This document shows positions 1 to 5,495 of a stretch of DNA of 6,122 nucleotides, in pieces. Each line of letters opens with the position of its first letter. The stretch's first letter is position 1. Where the stretch lies: the NCBI GenBank assembly GCA_016200955.1, contig JACQDU010000584.1, positions 1 to 6,122 of the forward strand, written 5' to 3'. Under the pieces are notes generated by a model. It was given only the letters and a program-made list of their open reading frames with translations, searched no databases and was not told the origin of the DNA. This DNA comes from a bacterium. GTDB taxonomy: Bacteria > Planctomycetota > J058 > JACQDU01. The position numbers were made by a program, and so were the translations under genes.

Positions 1-631
1 GCTCGCGCACGACCGCGCGCGCGGGCGCGATCTCGTCTCTCAGGAGCGCCTCGCCCGAGGGTGATAGAGGCTGCCGCGCGCGGGCGAGCACGCGAGCGAC
101 GCGGAGCGCCGCGCCCTCGTCCGTCCCGTAGCCCTCGAGGAAGCGCGCCTCGACGAATCCCTGGAAGTAGCTCGCGAAGGCCCTCGCGTCGCGGGGCGTG
201 CCCGCGGCCGAAGACGCCTTGCGCGCAGCGCCGGCCACGTCCGCTCTCCCGAGCTCCTCGTAGAAGCGCCCGACGAGAGCGGGCTCGCGCTCGAGGAGGG
301 TAGCGTCGAGCAAGACCTCGAGGAGGAGGTGCGAGAGGAAGAAGCCGCGGACGCGCTCTCCTCTCGCGACGAGGCGTGCCGCGATTCCCCGGAGCGCCAG
401 GCACCCGTCTCGGAACGCCGGGAGGTCGTGGAAGCAGGCGTCCGCGACGTGATGCGCGCGCACGCCGCGCGCGACCTCGCGGGCTCCCGCTTCCTCGAGC
501 GCGCGAGCCGCCTCGCCCGCGAGGCGCGGCGCCCGGCGGTCGAACGCCCCGAGGAGGTCCGGGAGGGCGCACCCGAGGACGAGCTCGGGCCCGCTCCCCG
601 GAAGGACCCAAGCGTGCGCGAGGAAGTTCAC
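1..631 (-). CDS. AcpH-like (ACP phosphodiesterase / DUF479-type) protein, C-terminus cut off by the window edge
   Basis: The minus-strand frame stays open for 210 codons from a GTG at 629-631 to the left edge. The N-terminus reads VNFLAH, the hallmark start of the AcpH/DUF479 family (MNFLAH in E. coli AcpH), which fixes the start; no good Shine-Dalgarno is seen upstream. Other family-like blocks follow in the expected order: ALPDLLG at residues 22-28 (AcpH has LADFVRG), GVRAHHVAD at 56-64 (AcpH GIHMHRRID), FHDLPAF at 67-73, and a helix with H101, E105 and D109 where AcpH has a conserved Asp pair. E. coli AcpH removes 4'-phosphopantetheine from acyl carrier protein; whether this relative does so is unknown, since one Asp appears replaced by Glu and the HH and FHDLPAF features differ. 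It resembles a group of uncharacterised proteins in Planctomycetes and relatives, recalled from memory. At 210+ residues it is already longer than E. coli AcpH (about 193). It is divergent to the PDZ gene. Confidence 0.7.
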   Translation of the reverse strand, partial: MNFLAHAWVLPGSGPELVLGCALPDLLGAFDRRAPRLAGEAARALEEAGAREVARGVRAHHVADACFHDLPAFRDGCLALRGIAARLVARGERVRGFFLSHLLLEVLLDATLLEREPALVGRFYEELGRADVAGAARKASSAAGTPRDARAFASYFQGFVEARFLEGYGTDEGAALRVARVLARARQPLSPSGEALLRDEIAPARAVVRE

Positions 632-671
632 GCCGGGAAGGTAGTCGAAACCGGGCCGCTCCGGGAGCCCC

Positions 672-683
672 GGGCGCGCGCCC
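672..683. repeat. 12-bp perfect palindrome in the divergent spacer
   Basis: GGGCGCGCGCCC is its own reverse complement and lies in the 87-base gap between the AcpH-like gene (start at 631) and the PDZ gene (start at 719). It could be a dimeric regulator site or simply a product of the high GC content. No clear -35/-10 pair stands out in this spacer; TAATCT at 694-699 is the only A/T-containing -10-like word on the plus strand. Confidence 0.35.
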
Positions 684-698
684 CCGAGCCCGGCTAAT

Positions 699-714
699 CT
701 CCTGCCCAAGGAGG
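699..714 (+). promoter_or_regulatory. Shine-Dalgarno of the PDZ gene, inside a possible hairpin
   Basis: AAGGAGG at 708-714 is a near-perfect Shine-Dalgarno, 4 bases before the GTG at 719. This supports that start. CTCCT at 699-703 can pair with AGGAG at 709-713 over a 5-base loop, which would hide part of the ribosome site in the mRNA. The stem is short, so a regulatory role is only a possibility. Confidence 0.5.
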
Positions 715-718
715 CCCC

Positions 719-1339
719 GTGGAAGGTCGCGCCGTCCTTGCCGCGAGCGCCGGCTTCTTCCTCCTCGCCGTGGGAGCGCTCACCGCGACGGTCGTCATGA
801 TCCGCGTCGATCGCGCGCCTCCCGCGCCGCCGCCGGCGCCGGCGAGCGTCGCTCCGGCTCCGGGCCCTCCGGTCGCGCCGCCGGTCGCCGCGCCGCCGGC
901 TCCGACGCCCGCTCCGGCGGCTCCGGCGCCCGCGCCGCAGGCGACGCCGTCTCCCGCTCCGACTCCGAGCGCGACGCCGGTCTCGACGGCGACTCCGGGC
1001 GCGACGCCGCCGGCGAGCCATCCCGAGCCCCGGCCGATGCGAACCGAGCTCGGGATGAGCATCTCCGACACTCCCGTCACGAACGTCATCGAGTTCGGCT
1101 CGAGCTCCGCCTCCGCGCTCGACCACACGCCCAAGGTGAGCGGCCTCTCGGGCGGCTCGCCGGCTGCTCAGGCGGGGATCAAGCTCGGGGAGCACATCTA
1201 CGCGGTGGACGGGAAGTCGATCTCCTCCGCATCGGACTTCGAGGCTTGTTTCCGTGACAGGAAGGCCCCCGGCGAGGTCACGATCCGGGTCGGGGCGACT
1301 CCCGCGGAAGCTCACGACGTGAAGGTCGTCTTCAAGTAG
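719..1339 (+). CDS. Membrane-anchored PDZ-domain protein with Pro/Ala-rich linker
   Basis: A 206-residue protein from a GTG start with a strong Shine-Dalgarno. Residues 5-29 form one hydrophobic helix with little charge before it (Glu2, Arg4), consistent with a signal anchor; the next in-frame ATG (codon 27) would delete this helix, so the GTG is preferred. Residues 33-100 are almost entirely Pro, Ala, Thr and Ser, an extended periplasmic spacer. Residues 108-206 hold a bacterial-type PDZ domain: SGLSGGSPAAQAG (141-153) is the usual G-SPA-AG turn, followed by GEHIYAVDGKSI and the closing strand VTIRVG. There is no protease, transglutaminase or secretion domain, so this is a lone PDZ module, likely binding C-terminal peptides of an envelope partner. 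Similar layouts occur in the type II secretion protein GspC (N-terminal anchor plus C-terminal PDZ), but no GspC-specific HR domain and no secretion neighbours are seen. Partner and function are unknown. Confidence 0.85.
   Translation: MEGRAVLAASAGFFLLAVGALTATVVMIRVDRAPPAPPPAPASVAPAPGPPVAPPVAAPPAPTPAPAAPAPAPQATPSPAPTPSATPVSTATPGATPPASHPEPRPMRTELGMSISDTPVTNVIEFGSSSASALDHTPKVSGLSGGSPAAQAGIKLGEHIYAVDGKSISSASDFEACFRDRKAPGEVTIRVGATPAEAHDVKVVFK
941..1018 (+). repeat. 30-bp periodic imperfect repeat in the PDZ linker
   Basis: The word GCGACGCCG recurs at 941-949, 971-979 and 1001-1009, exactly 30 bases apart. Each copy encodes ATP at the start of a roughly ten-residue unit (ATPSPAPTPS, ATPVSTATPG, then ATPPAS). 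This suggests that the Pro/Ala-rich spacer grew by tandem duplication and can vary in length between strains. Confidence 0.6.
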
Positions 1340-1378
1340 CTCGGGCGGCGTCTCACCCCGTCCCCTCGGCCCATGGAG

Positions 1379-1421
1379 CCGGCCGTCGCATCTTCGTGTC
1401 CTCTCACGACACGGCGGCCGG
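1379..1421 (+). terminator. Possible stem-loop terminator of the PDZ gene
   Basis: About 40 bases after the PDZ stop codon, CCGGCC (1379-1384) can pair with GGCCGG (1416-1421), enclosing a second stem CGTGTC (1395-1400) / GACACG (1408-1413) with a 7-base loop. No T-run follows, so a classical intrinsic terminator is not shown. It may act only as a 3'-end stabilising structure, or be chance in GC-rich DNA. Confidence 0.3.
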
Positions 1422-1434
1422 GGAGCTCTCGCGA

Positions 1435-1451
1435 GGGATCGTCACGATCCC
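1435..1451. repeat. Perfect 7-bp inverted repeat (hairpin)
   Basis: GGGATCG and CGATCCC flank a 3-base TCA loop, a compact perfect hairpin between the convergent genes. No T-run follows on either strand. It could contribute to termination from either direction or be a protein site. Confidence 0.4.
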
Positions 1452-1525
1452 GTCGGCGAGACGCTGAACCGTCACATCTGTCGGTGACGCGGAGTAGAAG
1501 GGCACACGAGGTCACCCTGCATGGA

Positions 1526-1632
1526 ACCGCAGAGGCGCGGAGCGCGCAGAGCTTCCGCAGAGGAATTCAACCTTCCCTGAAGGTCTCTGCGCGGGACGTG
1601 TGTTCGCCGCAGAGGCGCACGGCGCGCGGAGG
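1526..1632. repeat. Intergenic repeat island with CCGCAGAGG words and nested hairpins
   Basis: CCGCAGAGG occurs at 1527-1535, 1555-1563 and 1607-1615; the first and third copies extend to CCGCAGAGGCGC. CGCGCAGAG (1543-1551) is the exact reverse complement of CTCTGCGCG (1585-1593), and inside that pair lies a further perfect hairpin, ACCTTC (1570-1575) / GAAGGT (1579-1584), directly abutting the outer right arm. Words of the type CCGCAGAG-CGCAGAG are familiar from dispersed intergenic repeats in many GC-rich and environmental bacterial genomes, recalled from general experience. This is probably one degenerate copy. No coding capacity is seen. Confidence 0.55.
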
Positions 1633-1639
1633 CCAAGAT

Positions 1640-1658
1640 GTCGCGAGCGCATCGCGAC
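1640..1658 (-). terminator. Possible stem-loop downstream of the rmlB-rmlD-yihY operon
   Basis: GTCGCGA (1640-1646) pairs perfectly with TCGCGAC (1652-1658) over a 5-base loop. It lies about 50 bases past the yihY stop on the minus strand. There is no T-run after it in the direction of transcription, so it is only a candidate operon end. Confidence 0.25.
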
Positions 1659-1708
1659 GCCTGTTTCGGGCGATGACGGTGTCGTTTCGGTCGCGCCGTC
1701 GATCCCGT

Positions 1709-3427
1709 TCAAGCGCTCCCCCCGACCTCGGTCGTCGAGGGAGAAGAAGGCGCGCCCCCGTTCGTGGGAACGCTCGGCCCGGGCACGGGAGCCGGCGCCC
1801 TGGACCTCTCGGCGAGGCCGGCGACGATCGTCTCGAGCGTGATCCTCCCGCCGATCCCGTCGCGAGCGCTCTCGGCGAGGCCGAGCTGCTCCTCGAGGTA
1901 GCTCGCCTCGAGCCCGCCCTCGAGGGAGAAGTTGATCCCCTGCCTCTCGTGGAGCGACTTCCCGATCTCGGCGAGCGTGATCTGCGAGAGCGGCCGCGCG
2001 GGGACGTAGCCGCGCGACTCCTCGGCCGAGCTCGCCTCCTCGACCTCGCGGAGGAGCCCGTCCTCGCAGAGGCGGAAGACGACGGTCGAGACGAGCGTGA
2101 GCGGCGCGCCGATCTCCTTCGCGAGCACCGAGAGAACGGGAGGCGTCGCGCCCCGCGAGAAAGCCCGGGCGATCGTCGCCATGACCCGGAGCGCGACGAC
2201 CTCGCGGCAACGGGGGCTCGCTTGCTCGGCGAGCTCCTCCCGCCCCTGCGAGCCGCTGTTCTGGATCGCGAACGTGAGCTCGGCTCCCACGATCACGATG
2301 AGCCAGGTGATGTAGAGCCAGAACATGAGGATCGGGATCGTCGCGAGGCCGCCGTAGATCGTGTTGTATTGCACGAGAGACGTGCTCGACCTCGCGAGGG
2401 CCCACTTGCTCGTCTGCCACGCCGTCGCCGCTATCAGGCCGCCGATCAGCGCGGGCTTGAGCTGGACCTTCGTGTTGGGCATGAAGGCGTAGAGGACGAA
2501 GAAGAAGACCACGGTGAGGAAGAACGACGTGAGCCGGAACCCGCGCTCCTCCTCCTCCTGCTCGGGCGTCGGGAGAGTGCCGAGGAGCAGGTAGCGCGCC
2601 TCGTCCTCGGGCGTCTGGATCGCCTCGGAGCCGTGCTTCGCGAGGCGAAGGTGGCGCTCGGCGATCGCTCCTCCCACGCCCTGGAAGCGGAACTCGTCGT
2701 CGGGCTCGGTCTCCTTCGCGGGCTGCTCCTTCTCCGCCTCCTTGGCCTTCTCCTTCTCGACGTTCTTCGAGGTCCGGAAGCGATCCAGGATCTTCGTGGG
2801 CCTGTACGCGGCGAGCTGCGATCCCGCGAGCAGAGCGACGCCGAGGAGGATCGGGCCGAGGGTCGCGACCGCCCAGTAGGTCATGAACTTCTGGATGAAG
2901 GAACGGCTGCGCTTGACCTCCCAGACGTTGTTGAGCGTCGCCTCGACCGACGAGAGGAGCGAGACGATCGTGTAGATGAGGAGGACGAGCGCGGCGCCCG
3001 CGATCCCGGAGCCCGAGTTCACGTGCTTCTGCGCGCCCCGGACGAGCTCCTCCATCTTCTCGGAGATCGTCGCGGCCTGCTCGGGGTTCGCGGCGATCGC
3101 CTCGACCACGAACTGCTTCACGCGAGACGCCGTCTGGTCGAGCCCGCCGAACCCCTGGAAGATCGAGAAGACGATCGCGAACGCCGGCACGAGCGCGAGC
3201 ATGGTCGTGTAAGTGAGAGAGCTCGCCTGGAGCTGCGTGCGGCTCGACATGAGCCCTCGCCCGCCCAGGTAGAGGACGCGGAGCGCGAGGAGACCCGTGC
3301 GCTGCCAGCGCGTCGGGAGCCTCTTCAGGTCGATCTGCCAGATCGTCTTCGACAGGAAGCGGTGGGCGCGCTCGTAGAGGCTCGCCTGGAGCATGGCGCG
3401 CTCGAAGAAGGTCGTCTTCCGGCTCAC
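1709..3427 (-). CDS. yihY: YihY/BrkB-family inner-membrane protein with long insertion and winged-helix-like C-terminus
   Basis: A 572-residue protein. The GTG start (3425-3427) overlaps the rmlD stop as GTGA and has GAGGG 5 bases upstream; an ATG at codon 12 (3392-3394) is an alternative with a weaker site. The YihY/BrkB pattern is clear: helix 1 at about 70-90 (LTYTTMLALVPAFAIVFSIF), helices at 141-160 and 183-205, NNVWEV at 166-171, then helices near 299-316, 323-340 and 361-388 with the signature YGGLATIPILMFWLYITWL (358-376) and GAELTFA (381-387). Residues 215-296 are a highly charged Lys/Glu-rich insertion between helices 3 and 4, not found in compact family members (about 290 residues in E. 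coli). Residues 404-465 look like a winged helix (RVMATIARAF...LAKEIGAPLTLVSTVVFRLCEDGLL), followed by a second regulatory-like stretch and a Pro/Ser-rich tail. The old name ribonuclease BN is a misassignment; family function remains unsettled. It is the last gene of the rml operon. Confidence 0.88.
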   Translation of the reverse strand: MSRKTTFFERAMLQASLYERAHRFLSKTIWQIDLKRLPTRWQRTGLLALRVLYLGGRGLMSSRTQLQASSLTYTTMLALVPAFAIVFSIFQGFGGLDQTASRVKQFVVEAIAANPEQAATISEKMEELVRGAQKHVNSGSGIAGAALVLLIYTIVSLLSSVEATLNNVWEVKRSRSFIQKFMTYWAVATLGPILLGVALLAGSQLAAYRPTKILDRFRTSKNVEKEKAKEAEKEQPAKETEPDDEFRFQGVGGAIAERHLRLAKHGSEAIQTPEDEARYLLLGTLPTPEQEEEERGFRLTSFFLTVVFFFVLYAFMPNTKVQLKPALIGGLIAATAWQTSKWALARSSTSLVQYNTIYGGLATIPILMFWLYITWLIVIVGAELTFAIQNSGSQGREELAEQASPRCREVVALRVMATIARAFSRGATPPVLSVLAKEIGAPLTLVSTVVFRLCEDGLLREVEEASSAEESRGYVPARPLSQITLAEIGKSLHERQGINFSLEGGLEASYLEEQLGLAESARDGIGGRITLETIVAGLAERSRAPAPVPGPSVPTNGGAPSSPSTTEVGGSA

Positions 3428-4344
3428 GCGCGCCCTCGCTTCGCTTCGGGCGCCGGCGCTCCGAGCGTCTTCACGTAACCCGCGAGCGCCTCCTCCCAGG
3501 GGGAGAGCGGCGCGATCCCCTCGAGCACGGCGACGCGGCTCATGAGCACGCCGAAAGGCGGCCGGTGAGCGAGCCTCGGGCTCTCGCGGGAGAAGATCTC
3601 GCGAACGGGAACCGCGAGTCCCGCGAGAGCGATCGTCCGGCGCGCGAGCTCCGCCCACGAGCACGGCTTCCCCGAGCTCGTCAGGTGGTAGATCCCTCCG
3701 CCCGCCTTCTCGGTGATCTCCGCGACCGTGGAGGCGAGCTCGGGCACGAACGTCGGGATCGCGAGCTGGTCCGAGACGGCCACGAACGGCTCCCCCGGCG
3801 CCAGAGCACGCGCCCGCTCGAGCACGGAGACGACGTAGTTCCGCGCGGCGCCTCCGAAGAGCCGCGAGGTCCGCACGATCACGTGCCTGGGGCCGAGCCT
3901 CTGCACGAAGCGCTCGCCCCAGAGCTTCGAGCGCCCGTAGACGGAGCGCGGGTCCGGCTCCTGGAACTCGTCGTAAGGCTCCGTGCGCTCGCCCGAGAAG
4001 ACGTGGTCGGTCGAGACGAAGACCACGCGCGCCGAGATCGCGTCCGCCGCCTCGCACACGTTGCGCGTCCCGAGAGTGTTGATCCGGTAAGCCGTGTCGG
4101 GGTCATCCTCGCAGGCATCGACGGCGGTCCATGCCGCCGCGTGGACGATCGTCTTCGGACGCACGCGCTCCATGGCCTCGAGGACGAGCTCGCGGCCGCC
4201 GAGGTCGAAGTCGGCGCGGCCGACTCCCGTGACCCGGGCGCCGCGCGCCTCGAAGGCGCGCACGAGCTCGGCTCCGAGCCGCCCTCCCACGCCCGTCACG
4301 AGGACCGCGGTGCCGCTCAGGCGATGCGTCGTGCGGTCGCTCAC
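3424..4344 (-). CDS. rmlD: dTDP-4-dehydrorhamnose reductase
   Basis: A 306-residue extended short-chain dehydrogenase/reductase that makes the last step of dTDP-L-rhamnose synthesis, reducing dTDP-4-keto-L-rhamnose with NAD(P)H in the cytoplasm. Visible motifs: the nucleotide-binding glycines G18, G21 and G24 in VTGVGGRLG; HAAAWTAVDACEDDPDTAY (68-86), the classic RmlD block; STDHVFSG (111-118) with the catalytic Thr/Asp region; catalytic Y136 and K140 in SVYGRSK; RTSRLFGG (158-165); SDQLAIPTFVPELA (191-204); and YHLTSSG (219-225). The length is typical (about 300). The GTG start (4342-4344) overlaps the rmlB stop as GTGA, and AAGGAG lies 11 bases upstream inside rmlB. The downstream yihY start overlaps its own stop in the same way, so all three genes should be translationally coupled. 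Product may feed O-antigen, another surface glycan or a glycosylated metabolite. A related 4-ketoreductase of another deoxysugar cannot be fully excluded, but the neighbour rmlB favours RmlD. Confidence 0.93.
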   Translation of the reverse strand: MSDRTTHRLSGTAVLVTGVGGRLGAELVRAFEARGARVTGVGRADFDLGGRELVLEAMERVRPKTIVHAAAWTAVDACEDDPDTAYRINTLGTRNVCEAADAISARVVFVSTDHVFSGERTEPYDEFQEPDPRSVYGRSKLWGERFVQRLGPRHVIVRTSRLFGGAARNYVVSVLERARALAPGEPFVAVSDQLAIPTFVPELASTVAEITEKAGGGIYHLTSSGKPCSWAELARRTIALAGLAVPVREIFSRESPRLAHRPPFGVLMSRVAVLEGIAPLSPWEEALAGYVKTLGAPAPEAKRGRA

Positions 4345-5390
4345 GCGGTGGGCTGCTCCTTGAGGCCGAGCTTCCCGTAGTGGCGCTCGTAGTAGGCGTC
4401 GAAGGAGTCGTCCCGGATCGCGCGCCACCAGGGCTCGTTCGCTCGATACCACGCGACCGTCCGCGCGAGGCCTTCCTCGAATGTCACGGCCGGCTTCCAG
4501 CCGAGCTCTCCGTGAGCTCTCCTGGAGTCGAGCGCGTAGCGCCGGTCGTGGCCCGGGCGGTCCTTCACGAACTGGATGAGGGACTCGGGCTTCCCGAGAG
4601 CGGCGAGGATCGCGCGCACGACCGTCAGGTTCTCGCGCTCGTTCTCTCCCCCGAGGTTGTAGACCTCGCCCGGGCGTCCGCGCTCCATGGCGGCGAAGAT
4701 CCCCTGCGCGTTGTCTTCCACGAACAGCCAGTCGCGCACGTTCTTCCCGTCGCCGTAGACGGGCACCTGCCGGTCCATGAGAGCGTTCGTCACGACGAGA
4801 GGCATGAGCTTCTCGGGGAACTGCCTCGGCCCGTAGTTGTTCGACGAGCGCGTCACGACGAGCGGGAGCCCGTGCGTCTTCACGTAGGAAAGCGCGAGCA
4901 GGTCCGCGCCCGCCTTGGACGCCGAGTAAGGATTCCTGGGAGAGAGCGGCGTGGTCTCGCGGAAGACGTCTCCCGTGTCCCCGAGGTCGCCGTAGACCTC
5001 GTCCGTCGAGACGTGCAGGAAGCGCTCGAAGCGCCCCTTCTCCCTCGCGCCTCGCGCAGCCTCGAGGAGGACGAGCGTCCCGAGGACGTTCGTGTGGACG
5101 AAGGCCTGCGCCGCGAACAGCGAGCGGTCCACGTGCGACTCCGCCGCGAAGTGGGCGACGTGGTCGATCTTTTCTTCCTGGAAGACGCGCGCGACGAGGG
5201 CGGCGTCGGCTATGTCTCCCACGACGAGCCGGTATCTCGCCTCGCGCTCGAGCTCGCTCTGGTTCTCTCGCCGCCCGGAATACGAGAGCACGTCGAGGTT
5301 CACGACGCGCTCGACCGACGAGCGGGAGAGGGCCGCTCGCAGGAAGGCGGAGCCAATGAAACCGCAGCCCCCCGTCACGAGAAGACGCAT
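4341..5390 (-). CDS. rmlB: dTDP-glucose 4,6-dehydratase
   Basis: A 349-residue enzyme that oxidises, dehydrates and re-reduces dTDP-glucose to dTDP-4-keto-6-deoxyglucose using bound NAD+, the second step of dTDP-L-rhamnose synthesis. The ATG at 5388-5390 starts MRLLVTGGCGFIG, with the NAD-binding glycines G7, G10 and G13, and has GAGGAA 7 bases upstream. Diagnostic motifs: HFAAESHVDRS (80-90), catalytic T129-D130-E131 in HVSTDEVYG, Y155 and K159 in NPYSASK, TRSSNNYGPRQFPEKLMP (180-197), YGDGKNVRDWLFVEDNA (212-228) and RPGHDRRYALD (278-288). These match canonical RmlB throughout and the length is normal for the family (about 340-360). The frame stays open upstream of the ATG, but the extra residues lack any family similarity. 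It leads the operon rmlB-rmlD-yihY; rmlA and rmlC are not adjacent. The keto-sugar it makes is also a branch point for other 6-deoxysugars, but the next gene points to rhamnose. Confidence 0.96.
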   Translation of the reverse strand: MRLLVTGGCGFIGSAFLRAALSRSSVERVVNLDVLSYSGRRENQSELEREARYRLVVGDIADAALVARVFQEEKIDHVAHFAAESHVDRSLFAAQAFVHTNVLGTLVLLEAARGAREKGRFERFLHVSTDEVYGDLGDTGDVFRETTPLSPRNPYSASKAGADLLALSYVKTHGLPLVVTRSSNNYGPRQFPEKLMPLVVTNALMDRQVPVYGDGKNVRDWLFVEDNAQGIFAAMERGRPGEVYNLGGENERENLTVVRAILAALGKPESLIQFVKDRPGHDRRYALDSRRAHGELGWKPAVTFEEGLARTVAWYRANEPWWRAIRDDSFDAYYERHYGKLGLKEQPTA

Positions 5391-5397
5391 CGCCGGC

Positions 5398-5422
5398 TTC
5401 CTCGCCGCTCCGGGCAAGCATA
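5398..5422 (-). promoter_or_regulatory. Ribosome site and possible -10 element of the rml operon
   Basis: On the minus strand GAGGAA (5398-5403) is placed 7 bases before the rmlB ATG and fixes that start. TATGCT at 5417-5422 resembles a sigma-70 -10 box and would give a leader of about 20 bases. No convincing -35 box is seen 16-18 bases further upstream, so the promoter part is tentative. Confidence 0.4.
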
Positions 5423-5467
5423 ACACCGGCCCGCGGGAAACTCGCGCATGCCGGTCGGCGGTGATTC

Positions 5468-5495
5468 TTGTCAAAAGAATGAGGCGACGCATGCT
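5468..5495 (+). promoter_or_regulatory. Candidate promoter and ribosome site before the sirtuin
   Basis: TTGTCA (5468-5473) matches the -35 consensus at five of six positions, and CATGCT (5490-5495) is a weak -10 candidate after a 16-base spacer. GAGG at 5481-5484 is a fair Shine-Dalgarno 6 bases before the ATG at 5491. The two readings conflict: if this promoter is real, transcription would begin after 5491 and the ATG at 5512 would be the start. Confidence 0.3.

Larger units (their letters stand above)
1340..1708. other. Gene-free gap between convergent genes
   Basis: The PDZ gene (plus) and the yihY gene (minus) end facing each other. I see no credible gene here: open frames across the gap lack ribosome sites, family motifs and the codon pattern of their neighbours. 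The gap does hold several inverted repeats (1379-1421, 1435-1451, 1470-1489, 1543-1593, 1640-1658) and three CCGCAGAGG words, listed separately. Its middle is less GC-rich than the flanking genes. It probably carries transcription ends for both sides and a dispersed intergenic repeat. Confidence 0.7.

Noticed and set aside
694..1134. Minus-strand frame rich in Gly/Ala/Val opposite the PDZ linker
   Set aside because: The Gly/Ala repetition is the complement of the Pro/Ala-coding repeat, not an independent protein.
376..1257. 293-codon plus-strand open frame across the divergent spacer and PDZ gene
   Set aside because: The product is almost all Arg, Pro, Gly and Ala. It conflicts with the AcpH-like motifs on the minus strand and the PDZ domain in another plus frame.
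1526..1632. CRISPR array from the recurring CCGCAGAGG words
   Set aside because: Copies are only 9-12 bases, unevenly spaced (28 and 52 bases) and lack uniform spacers; no cas genes are present.
1373..3478. 701-codon plus-strand open frame opposite yihY
   Set aside because: Its product is a Leu/Arg/Glu-rich antisense shadow of the yihY codons, with no domain and no ribosome site, whereas the opposite strand encodes an unmistakable membrane protein.
3428..4057. N-terminal extension of the yihY frame upstream of 3427
   Set aside because: The frame is open but the translation is an Arg/Ala/Gly-rich shadow of rmlD, with no membrane or family motifs. The GTGA overlap and family alignment place the start at 3427.
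4380..5423. 347-codon plus-strand open frame opposite rmlB
   Set aside because: It is the antisense of a canonical RmlB. Long antisense frames are expected at this GC content.
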